DNA from: Drosophila persimilis
Lineage: Eukaryota; Arthropoda; Insecta; Diptera; Drosophilidae
Assembly (NCBI RefSeq): GCF_003286085.1
Contig: NW_020825350.1
Location: 1,054,001 to 1,118,000, forward strand
DNA length: 64,000 nucleotides
Direction: 5' to 3'
Positions 1 through 9,500 of this stretch are shown here, in pieces. The notes beneath the pieces are model-generated. The model had not been told where the DNA came from, searched no databases, and saw only the letters and a program-made list of their open reading frames with translations. Positions within the stretch are counted from its first letter, which is position 1. Every line of letters begins with the position of its first letter. The position numbers and the translations under genes were made by a program.

Positions 1-152
1 ATGTGCCTGTGTCTGTGTCTCAGTCTGAGGCTGAGGCAGCTGCTGCGAAACACCTGCAGCAGTCGCGGCACTGGGGCCCACTGCCGTCTGCCATGTGCCA
101 GTGCTCACTGTGCTGGACTGTTGATGCGTTCTAATTGCAGTTGCTAATTCTC

Positions 153-186
153 GGCTGTGGCTGTGGCTGTGGCTGTGGCTGCGGCT
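153..186. repeat. (GGCTGT)n microsatellite
   Basis: About five tandem GGCTGT/GGCTGC units. Confidence 0.85.
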
Positions 187-297
187 TTTGCATTTGCTTT
201 TGGTTTCGTGCCCAATTTTCTTTGGGCTGTGAACATTTTCAATGCTATGCGAAGATCGTTCCCACTTTAGTTTTATGGCTTGTTTGTTTTCCTTTGG

Positions 298-373
298 TTT
301 TCAGTTTTCAGTTTTCAGTTCTCTGTTTTCAGTTCTCTGTTTTCGGTTCTCTGTTTTCGGTTCTCTGTTCTCG
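298..373. repeat. (GTTTTCAGTTCTCT)n imperfect minisatellite
   Basis: Repeated GTTTTCAG and TTCTCTGTTTTC words, degrading to TTCTCTGTTTTCGG units towards the right end. Confidence 0.8.
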
Positions 374-1231
374 CTGTGCGTTACAATGCTCCGGGGAGAA
401 CGGACCAAAAGTGGACAAATTGTGAGGCTAATCATTTGGTCAGACCGCTTCCAAAAGCAAATTCAAAAATCACACAAAAAGGAAGGAGCTCCGACTGGGG
501 GATACCCATTAAAACATCAGGATTATCCATTGGGAATGATGGAATGGAACGGAAAGAGTGGAAAGCAGATCTCAAAATTATATGGAATAGGTCTAATCAA
601 TATTTTGTGGAACACATATTCGTAAAAGTAACTACGGAAGGGACCATCGACTGGGTACTGGGTACAACAAAAAATAGATATAGAAATAGTAAAAAGTCTA
701 TTCGCTCACAAGGCGATTTGCATAAGAATGGAACCAGCACATAGAACGATACGCATTGGAACAAGTCGAGAAATTCGTGGGTTGTTCGTGGTTCTTCTTC
801 AATTTCGATTCCCAGTCGTGTCTGTGGCTTTCCCCTCTCTCTCCCGCCACCTCTAGGTATTTTTTCTTTTTTTGGTTTTTGGGTAAAATTCTCGTGGCGG
901 TGGACTTTGTCAACTCTCTTCCACTATGCAAATGGGCAGCCACAAATCAAGAGCTTGCCCCCAATAAGAAAGGAAATCAAAAACTGTGATAGAGGAGCGG
1001 GGGACGGAGACGGAGATGCTGGGGCTTTGCTTTTGTTATAAATATTTTCACTTTGGACATTTTATTTGCTTCCAGCGAGTGGAGACTGGGAATCGGGATG
1101 GGGATGGTGAGGGGGAGGGGGAGTTATAAAATCGATATTTTGTATGGCATGGCATTCCATTTGAATAGTTTTACCGCTAGTTGCGGGGCATTACGACATC
1201 AAAAGATTGGGATCAGCGATCAGGTGGTGGT

Positions 1232-1294
1232 GGAGCTAGAGCCAGAGCCAGAGCCAGAGCTGGAGCCAGAGCTGGAGCCAGAGCTGGAGCTGGA
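1232..1294. repeat. (GAGCCA/GAGCTG)n hexanucleotide repeat
   Basis: About ten hexamer units alternating GAGCCA and GAGCTG. Confidence 0.85.
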
Positions 1295-1586
1295 GCAACT
1301 TGTTGCAACTTGTTTGCTGCATGTGTGTGCAAGAAGTAACTGTAGCTGCCCCTGCCACTGCCACTGCCACTGCCTCTGGCCGCTCTGTTATTGATTGGCG
1401 GCCGCAGCTGCAAGAGCTGCCAACTCATCCTGAGACTGCACTTCCGATTGCCCCCAGAGCGAAGCGAAACGATACGAAAGCGTGTACGGAGCGGGATAAG
1501 CCACTCATCAGGCAGCCAGCCATTGGCAGTCATTGAACTTGCGCTCTCATCATCGCCATCATCATCATGAAGATGGCGCCATCGTT

Positions 1587-1602
1587 CCCCCCCCCCCCCC
1601 CC

Positions 1603-1640
<38 letters not shown>
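1587..1640. repeat. C27 homopolymer followed by (CT)14
   Basis: Twenty-seven consecutive C residues at 1587-1613 run straight into a CT dinucleotide repeat to 1640. Such a long C tract is unusual, can form G-quadruplex or i-motif structures, and its length in the assembly is uncertain. Confidence 0.9.
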
Positions 1641-1644
<4 letters not shown>

Positions 1645-1757
1645 CCACTCAGCGTGCAAGCGGAACCAAAGCTGCAACAAAAACTGAGCTAAGCAAATTG
1701 CAATTTCCATGCGTTGCTTGCAACAGCCCCAGCCCCAGCCACAGCCACTGCCACAAC

Positions 1758-1906
1758 CCATGTCCATATCCATATCCATGCCCATGTCCGCGTCCATGTC
1801 CGCAATTAGGTATCTATCCATCGCCCTCCACCCCGTCCCCGTCCCTTGCCGCACCGATATCTATGGTTATGGCTATTATAAGTGTTATCGTTATCGTTAT
1901 CGTTAT
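1758..1906. repeat. CCATGT/CCATAT and GTTATC hexamer repeats
   Basis: Two hexamer tracts: CCATGT/CCATAT variants at about 1758-1803 and four GTTATC-type units at about 1883-1906. Confidence 0.75.
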
Positions 1907-2371
1907 GGCCATGGCTAAAATATTGAAAGAGCCACAAAAAAAAAAAAGAAAACTGAACAAAAAACAGATTCAGGGGGTTTTCCTTTTTGGTTTGACTGCG
2001 CTTGGTCGTTGGGTGGGGAGGGAGGGGGGATACAGGCGGTGCCAGGGTGCCGTGCCTGTCGCTTCAACCAGATTCAATGAATCCAAGGAGGACCAGCACC
2101 CGAGCTAATTGTACGACTGGAGAGTGTTTGCCACACAGAGCACTATTCGGACCTTTCAATTCAGCGGCGTTCAGTGGCTAAAACGATGCAACTTTTAGAG
2201 GATTCCAGATAAGTCTATCTACGAGTATTCAGCAACAAAAATAAAGCCCTATCTGAATAGATCTGAGCTCGGCAATGAGTGCAATGTACATACATTGTCG
2301 TATATGTCTGCTGCTTTTGTAATTCTCGGGCATTCGCTTGTGCGTTGCGTCCATCGAGCCTCAAGCGAGCG

Positions 2372-2423
2372 ATGGGAGCGGTTATACTATCTTGTCTTTT
2401 ACTTATAGATATATTACTTATAG
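2372..2423 (+). CDS. possible first coding exon with signal peptide
   Basis: An ATG at 2372 opens 17 codons encoding a hydrophobic, signal-peptide-like stretch (MGAVILSCLLLIDILLI). They are followed by one base and a good donor, G|GTAAGT at 2424, giving a phase-1 intron as often follows a signal-peptide exon. A TCAGTG initiator lies at 2171-2176 with GGATT at +28, close to the DPE consensus. Against it: several upstream ATGs, including short ORFs at 2185 and 2275, and no recognised second exon. This is a motif-based guess from a short sequence. Confidence 0.25.
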
Positions 2424-2705
2424 GTAAGTCCAGCCATCAATTTTTTGTGTGCTTAAATGTGGGGCAAGCCGACTTGATGATGTTTCAGCTTTTACGGCTT
2501 TTACTAGCAGAAAGTCGTAGGATATTCCTATGATTTGATCGCAACAGATGCCCGAATCGGAATGGGAAGTTGGCACATCATTTGATGAATGTGTGCATTC
2601 CCATTCGGAATGTGGGCCCTCAAGTTTGCTTCAAGTTTGGGCCCTCAGATGGGAGTTTCAACTTGATTCGAGAGCTTCGCTTACTTGACCTCGGCCGACT
2701 GCCAT

Positions 2706-2725
2706 CTATCGATAATTATCGATAG
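2706..2725. promoter_or_regulatory. double DRE (TATCGATA) perfect palindrome
   Basis: Two TATCGATA words (2707-2714 and 2717-2724) form a perfect 20-bp palindrome. TATCGATA is the DNA replication-related element bound by DREF in Drosophila and overlaps the CGATA core bound by BEAF-32. It could mark a promoter or boundary; no gene start is obvious next to it. Confidence 0.6.
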
Positions 2726-2966
2726 CTGTGGCAAGCCATCAATCAAACGCAAGCGAATATTTCACGATACTTGTGTGTTTTCCAGTCGGTGGCAATTTGT
2801 GACGAAACGCAACAGCACCGACTCACAAACACTTCGAGTTATTAACAAAGCAATTATTAATAACAATTTCAATTGTCTGCCGCTGCTCTGGTGGCATTGA
2901 TGGCATTGGCTGTGAAAACGAGTCGTCGTGAATCACGCCGCGGCGTCCAATTTGCCACACGGCGGC

Positions 2967-3035
2967 CACAATCACAATCCCAATCACAATCACAATCGCA
3001 ATCACAATGGCAACAGCAACAGCAACACCAACAGC
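2967..3035. repeat. (CACAAT)n and (CAACAG)n repeats
   Basis: About seven CACAAT/CCCAAT units to 3008, then CAACAG units. Confidence 0.8.
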
Positions 3036-4589
3036 AGCGACGGCGACACTGGGGCATACAACATATGTATGTACATATGCGCGTTGTCGTATGACAATTA
3101 ATTAAATTATAAACGAATGAATAGAAAAAGGGGCATAAATTCTGTCCAACATTTTTCCATCCATCGAGGAGTACGTATATTCCACTTTTTCTTTCTCTTT
3201 CATTGGGACCAGCTGGTGGCCACGGCACTGGCACTGGCTGTGGCTGTGGCAGCCAGCAGCTTTCTTGGTGTCCAGCGCTGCCAGTCGGCATCTAAATGCG
3301 TTGCTAATAGCAAACAATTTCATTTATTTATTAGACGTTAGTTTCACTTTTCGAGCATTTCACTGCGACATTAAAATTTCACACACGACGCCAAACAGCA
3401 AACAAAACGCGAAAGTTGCCCCACGATGTTCGCGGCAGAGTGTGTGTGTGTGTGGAAATATTTAACTTTTAACTGCAGCCAGAGCCATTTATGTTTATGG
3501 CAATTAAAGAGATACTCGCACAAAGACAACGCTCACGCCTGAGAATCAAATGGAAATGGAAATATGTGGCAGTGGCAGTGGCTGTGGCTGGGGCTGGGGC
3601 AGAGCCCACTGAAACTCTGAATGCTGAATGCTGAATGCTTAATGCAAGTGATTGAAATTTATGCGGCAATCCAGATGATACGACACTGACGTATGGCCTG
3701 CCTTTGGATGAGTCGCGATGAGATGAGATCAGTTGTATGGCACTCCCCTGCATTTAGAATTCTCTTCCAACCAGACGGACACCTCCGCACCCAAGGTGCA
3801 GATCGGCAGATGTAACCACAACGAGAAAACACCCTTCCGTGGGATACTCGGGGGAAACTAAGGAAATAAGTGGATCGTTGGGATCGTGGGGTGGATCCCT
3901 ACAACTGGAGCCTCCAGCTATTTCCACAGAGATCCGCGCTGTGCAAATCGCTGCAAGCTTCTCGTATCTAAGGAAAATTGTTCCCCAATCAAAATGATAC
4001 TTTCATTTATGTCAGCTTCATATGGAGCAAGCCGGTGCTCGTATTCGACAAGGCCACTGGCAGTTTTGCGCAATGCTTACCCCACCCCCACCTGCAGTGA
4101 GCCCCACGCCCCACTCCCACTCCCACTCATACGTGCCAAGGTGACAATTGCAGCAAAACAAACAAGCAACAAGAGACAAAAACGAAACTCATTTGACAAA
4201 ATGTTGCGTAAAATTGTCAAGTCAAACATACTCGTTTGCAGTGACCGATTTGGTCAGGAGAGGAGTTTCAGTGTGTGCCTGGGAGGGAGGGGGAGTGTGT
4301 TGCGCAAAGGCGGAGGTGCTTTTGCCACGGAGTGGGCGCGATTGCAAGTGAAAACTGACGACCCCAGCAAGTTGAAGGTTGCCCGCCCTGCCTGCTGCCC
4401 ACGCACTCGCTGGGGATGGAAAATTGAATTTTCTTGGATGGAGGTGGAGGTGGAGGTGCTGATGGTGGTGGTGGCTCAGGCTTCCTACTTCCTTGTGGCA
4501 GGCATAGATACTCGTAGGTCTTATGTAAGTCCCGACCGCAGCAGCCAGAGCAGCCACAGCAGCAGGGAAAAATGATTTTACTGGTGGCA

Positions 4590-4593
4590 TGCA
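4590..4593. repeat. left target-site duplication TGCA
   Basis: The four bases before the left LTR, TGCA, are repeated at 12452-12455 after the right LTR. A 4-bp duplication is usual for gypsy-type integrases. Confidence 0.85.
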
Positions 4594-5125
4594 AATTAAA
4601 CAACTGCGGTAGCGGATTGTGTTTTTAAAAAGTTTTTATTTTACTTCGAACTTCACTGATATAGATTTAAGTAGAGGGTCACAAAGGAATTCCGGGCCAA
4701 GGGATTGCGCGATCTTAATATTTAGCTAGACTTTGCGGTGTCGCTGCTGGATCAAGACTGATTTGAACTTTCTGATCTTTGCATCGTTGATCCCTTTCGG
4801 GAATCGTTTTTCTATAAACATTTCAATTGATTTCGCCATCCCGAGTATTAGATTTCGTCATCCAAAGAGAGAACTGTAAAAGGCCTAAAGTGCAGGATCT
4901 GCAGAAAGCCGGGAGTGAGATTGTTTATGAGAAGCCGGGTGTGGGCAAACATTGGTTTTCCATTTAGGCGAGTGTCAAAGAATGGGATTGCGGCGGGGGC
5001 GCTTGAGATTGTACATCTTAGAAATCAATTAGGCGGAGGCCCAAGATTGAAATTGTTTTCGTTTTGGAAAACCAAAGATTGTTTACAACTCGTATAAGAG
5101 CTCAATGGAATTGGGTACGTTAACT
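4594..5125 (-). repeat. 3' LTR of the errantivirus
   Basis: A 532-bp direct repeat matching 11920-12451 at every base I compared. On the minus strand it starts AGTTAACG and ends GTTTAATT. It contains AATAAA (minus, 4640-4635), about 41 bases from its end, the expected poly(A) signal. Candidate initiators on the minus strand are ATCAGTC (4762-4756) and ATCAGTG (about 4660-4654); no clear TATA box is seen. Confidence 0.95.
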
Positions 5126-5137
5126 CCCCCCATTCTT
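5126..5137 (-). other. polypurine tract
   Basis: On the minus strand AAGAATGGGGGG lies directly before the 3' LTR start AGTTAAC and overlaps the env stop. This is the position expected for the plus-strand DNA primer of an LTR element. Confidence 0.8.
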
Positions 5138-5632
5138 AAATGTTTCGTCCCGATACATTTTGAAGTTCTGATAGAGCTCTAATTTCTTCTGACAGTATTT
5201 GAATGTTGCTTTCCACTATTTCTTCTGACGGTATTCTTATTGATTTAATAAGTACAAATTTGGTTAATTTATAGCAGAAGTAAAATAACATTAACAATAT
5301 CAAAATGATTAAAAATAATGTTGTTAATGGTAAGGCCGTATTACCTAATGTTATAAGGGGATTTAAAATATTAACATTATCAAAAGAAAATTGCTTATCA
5401 TTTGATTGTATATAATCAACTAATTCAAAATCGCTATATCTATGATGCGATATATATTTTAGAATTTTACCCTTATCATTTATGTGGCTTATATTATTTA
5501 TTACAATTGTGTTGTTGAATATAAGGAGATACGATCCTAACAAAGTAGTATTGTCTACGATATTTTTGCCTGAAACTAATATGGCACCATCCTGAATGAT
5601 GTCTATTTCTTTGTTTTTTTTTCCCTTTTTTT
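5136..5632 (-). pseudogene. env: errantivirus env, distal part in shifted frame (transmembrane region)
   Basis: Downstream of the env frame break, the adjacent reading frame stays open from about 5630 to a TAA at 5136. It encodes the membrane-proximal ectodomain, a hydrophobic anchor (around LFLIILILLMLFYFCY) and a cytoplasmic tail of roughly 40 residues. There is no ATG near its beginning, so it makes sense only as the continuation of the upstream env frame. The frames differ by one base at A-rich homopolymers (minus-strand A9 at 5622-5614 and A7 at 5632-5626). The break may be a real mutation, an assembly error in a homopolymer, or a recoding site; the sequence cannot tell which. Confidence 0.7.
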
Positions 5633-6559
5633 AGTGCAGTTGGCTTTAAAGCCATTAAGTAAATTGGTGAAACAGGTACTCTTTAAATTTATTTGTGCGT
5701 AATTGTTAAAAGTTTCACTTTTAAAATTATTCATTAAATAGTATTTCTCCTTACATTCACAAACTTTTTCACTTATAACTAACATTCCATCATTTTGTGA
5801 GATGGCTCTTGCATGGTAAAACTTGCAAATATCTTTAATTTGAGGATATTTTATGTAAATGATTATTAAATCTGCATTTCGAATTATTTTAACCGTTGCA
5901 ATGTCCAACAGATCAGACAGTTCAACATTATGTTTTTCATGCTTATAAATGTCCTCTATTTCGTTTTTATTTAAAATTTTTGTATTGAAAATGTTTACTT
6001 TTAAGAGGGTTATGGTATCAACTAAATTTAGTAGGTCAAAAGTTATTAATTTTAAACGATGCTTTCTCAGTATCGTTTCTTCATTGAAGATGACATTCTT
6101 TAATGAATTTGATAGCAATTCAATTTCTTTGAAAAATTTGGAATTTATTACAAATTGTTTATTATTATTTTCAGTTAATTCATTTACTTTATTTTGTATT
6201 TTCAAAAAGTCGTCATGATCAGGGCTGCCTGCTATCCATTTCCAAATGGTACCTAATTCATTTATTCCCCTTTCTTTCCGTTTTGGAACTAATTCTGAAA
6301 TCATTAATTTTAATAGACTTAAGTCCATTGATATTTCCCACTCATCGTCTGAATTAATTGATTTGTTGACATATTTGGATTCTTTATCAATTATCTCTCT
6401 ATAAAAACTCAAATTAGTAATATGGAAAAGTTCAGCGTATGTTTCATAAGTGTAAACGTCTCTGTCGTCTTTGAGCAATAGATAGTCACTATGCGTATAG
6501 TCAATTACTTCCGCAGTCGTCAATATAACAAAAGTCAGTATTAGTATATTCGCATACAT
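5603..6559 (-). CDS. env: errantivirus envelope protein, N-terminal portion
   Basis: ATG at 6559, 16 nt after the pol stop; 318 codons to a TAG at 5603. Residues 1-16 look like a signal peptide. A basic furin-like site, KRKER (residues 93-97), is followed by a G-rich segment with GTIWKWIAGSPDHDDF, resembling the fusion-peptide region shared by errantivirus Env and baculovirus F proteins. N-glycosylation sites occur at NLS and NKS. In the family Env is about 450-500 residues and is made from a spliced RNA; here the first frame ends early at a lysine-rich A tract, before the membrane anchor, which lies in the next frame. As read, the product would lack its anchor. Confidence 0.88.
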   Translation of the reverse strand: MYANILILTFVILTTAEVIDYTHSDYLLLKDDRDVYTYETYAELFHITNLSFYREIIDKESKYVNKSINSDDEWEISMDLSLLKLMISELVPKRKERGINELGTIWKWIAGSPDHDDFLKIQNKVNELTENNNKQFVINSKFFKEIELLSNSLKNVIFNEETILRKHRLKLITFDLLNLVDTITLLKVNIFNTKILNKNEIEDIYKHEKHNVELSDLLDIATVKIIRNADLIIIYIKYPQIKDICKFYHARAISQNDGMLVISEKVCECKEKYYLMNNFKSETFNNYAQINLKSTCFTNLLNGFKANCTKKREKKTKK

Positions 6560-6575
6560 TTTCTGGAAAAAATAT

Positions 6576-9500
6576 TTAATATTTGATGTTATCTTTATGT
6601 ATAATTCTGTTTCTATTGTTGATTATAATTTTATTCGGTCGATTTTCCTTAACTACCTGCTTTTTGTATCGGGATTGAAGTTTATTTCTTTCCCCGAATT
6701 TCTTTTCATAGACTACTTCTCCTATTTTATAATCTTTTTCTCTTCTATCTTTGTTATGTATCTTAAGCATTTTGGTCTGAGCTTCCTTAAGTAATATTGG
6801 ATTATGTTTGTGTTCTATTTTGTTATACAATATGTCATATGGCATTTGATTGGTCGTTGAATGTATCGTCAGGTTATATTTCAGTGCCGCCCTTATTATT
6901 ATTTCTGAATAATCTGTTAGATTTAGTTCATCCTTGATGCACCGCGCTATTTCTGTTAGTGTGGAATGTACCCTTTCTACCTGACCATTTGAGGTGCTGT
7001 GTCTGGGATCAGCATAATAAATAGTTAAGTTACTTCTTTGTATGAATGATCTAAATTGTGCTGAAGTAAAGCTTGGTTCGTTGTCAGTCATTAATGATGT
7101 TGCTAACGGAAAGTGTTGTAAAATTTCCATTACCTTATTTTCAATGTTTAATTTACTTTGAATTTCCTTGACCACCAAGTATTTGGAATAAGAATCTATA
7201 CAAGTTATGAATGTTAGGTTTTGGGCATAGTATATGTCTAAGTGTAATTGATCTCCTTCTTTTGCTGGAATGGGAGCTTCCCCAATTGGAATTTTTACAG
7301 GGTGTCTCCGATATTTGTTTTTGTTACAGATCTCACAATTTTTTATATATTCTTTTAATTTTTTGTGCAGGTTTGGCCAATAATACAGCTTAGTTATTTG
7401 TTTGTAATTTTCGTCTAGTCCTCTATGGGCTCTGCAATGTGTTTCTTCTATAATTATAGCTTTATCTTCTGAATTTACTACATCTTGGAGGAACTTTCTT
7501 GTGAAGAGAAATTTATTTATGAAGTTTTCCTTTAGCTTATTTTGGATAAGGTATAAATCTTCTAAAGTGCAGTGTATTCCTGTGGTTAAGTGAGGCTGAA
7601 TAAATTCTTTTAAAATGATTAGCAGATTGTCAACCGTATCAAATTCAATAATATGTCGGGTATTTTCATAAACTCTTACTAACTCATGAACTGTGAATCT
7701 CCCTTGCGCTAATAGTAGCTGCTGTTTAAATTGGTTTAGAGGCTTGCTAGTCTCTTGAATGACGTTTTCGAAACTACTCTCTGCTGAATGCTGAGTATTT
7801 ATGTCTGATTCTGATTCTGTCTGGTCGACATCACTATCTGTCATATGATTTATTTTAATCCGAGATAACGCGTCCGCTACTACGTTAGTTGAGCCTGGCT
7901 TATAAATGATTTTTGGTGTGAAACTTTCTATGAAGTAATACCAACGTTTCATTTCAACATTTGGATTTTTTTGCGACATTGCAAAGGACAAAGGTTGGTG
8001 ATCTGTATGTATTTCAATTCCACTCACTCCGTATAAATAATTTCGCAAATTTTTTAATGCCCATACAATAGCTAATAATTCTTTTTTATTAGTAGCATAT
8101 AATTGCTCGGTTTTACTTAAAGTTTTAGAAATAAATGTTATGGGATTCCCATCTTGCGACAAAACTGCACCTATTGCTATGTCCGATGCATCTGTGGTTA
8201 ATGTGAATTTTTTATTGTAATCTGGTTGTACTAATTCAATATGTGCTATTAAACTGTCCTTTAAATTATTAAATGCTCCAATTGCTGGTTCATCCAGCTG
8301 TATTAATGCTTTCTTGGATGCCCTTCGTGAAACTTTCCCATTTACTCCGCTCAGATATTTTGTTAAAGGTTTGGCAATTGTGGCATAATTTCGGACAAAT
8401 TTTCTGTAATACCCTGTTAGTCCTAAGAAGCTACGTAGCTCTCTGATATTTTTAGGAATTGGATAGTTTTGTATTGTGGAGATTTTGTCTGGATCTGTTT
8501 TAATGATATTTTGGGAAACAATGTATCCCAGAAATTTGGTTTCCAATTGAAAGAATTTAGACTTTTCAAGTGAAATTTTCATGTTAGCGTTTTGCAATAT
8601 CTGAATTATATGAATTAGATCTTTATAATGTTGTTCTATAGTTTTTGAAAATATTATTATATCGTCCATATAAACGTGACAAGTTTTCCCAACTTGTTCT
8701 CTAAGTATATCGTCCATTGCCCTTTGGAAAATTCTGGGAGCGTTCGTCAATCCCATAGGCATTCTTAGAAATTCATATTTGCCGTTATTTATGGAAAAAG
8801 ATGTTTTTTCAATATCTGATTCCCTCATTAAAATCTGATAGAAACCTGACTCTAAGTCAATGGCCGAGAAATATTTCGCTTTACCTAAATTGGCAAGGAT
8901 TACTGAAGGATCTTGCATAGGGTATCTATCCGGTATAGTGTTTTCATTAAGTTTCTTAAAGTCTATTACTAATCTATGCTTAGGAGTTCCGTCCTCATTT
9001 ACTCCCTTCTTTGGTACTACTATTACCGGTGAATTATATGGGCTTTTACTAGGTCTGATTATACCTTCATCTAACATTTTACTTATTTCGTTATTAACGA
9101 AATCGTTAACCGAATAAGCGTATGGATACTGCTTGCCATATACCGGTCTATCGTGTTCAGTGTTAATCTCTCCTTTTATATCCGTTCTGAACGGTAACTG
9201 TAAATTTATATTGGCATGGTCTTCTTCGATGATAGATACCATTTTCTCTCTGAGATTTTCTAAATTGTCCTCTTTGTAGGTTATTGTGTTATACAATTTC
9301 ATTTTTTTCAATTCAGAATTTGCATAATTTTGAATGTCGGATATTTCTACGACGGCGCGTTCAGGATTTTTGCATCCCAAACTTTTAAATTGTTTATTGT
9401 CGGATAATTCAACGACGGCGTGTTCAGGATTCTTTAATCCCAAACTATTCGAACTTTTAGTGTCGGATAATTCAACGACGGCGTGCTCAGGATATTTTAA

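Larger units (their letters stand above)
1..4589. other. noncoding, microsatellite-rich flank or intron
   Basis: No convincing long gene. The stretch holds many hexanucleotide-type repeats (listed separately), a 27-base C run, a double DRE palindrome at 2706-2725 and one possible signal-peptide exon at 2372-2423. Long open frames here come from repeat tracts such as GAGCCA, CCATGT and CACAAT and have low-complexity translations. It may belong to the first intron of the minus-strand gene that starts near 15568, which is inference. Confidence 0.5.

Noticed and set aside
1213-1854. 213-codon minus-strand open frame
   Set aside because: Its translation is a string of repeats (MDMDMD, GSGSG, ALAPALA) from hexamer microsatellites and the C27/CT tract; no start or splice support.
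4915-5097. 60-codon frame present in both LTRs
   Set aside because: Identical in both copies only because the LTRs are identical; antisense to the element and without coding signs.
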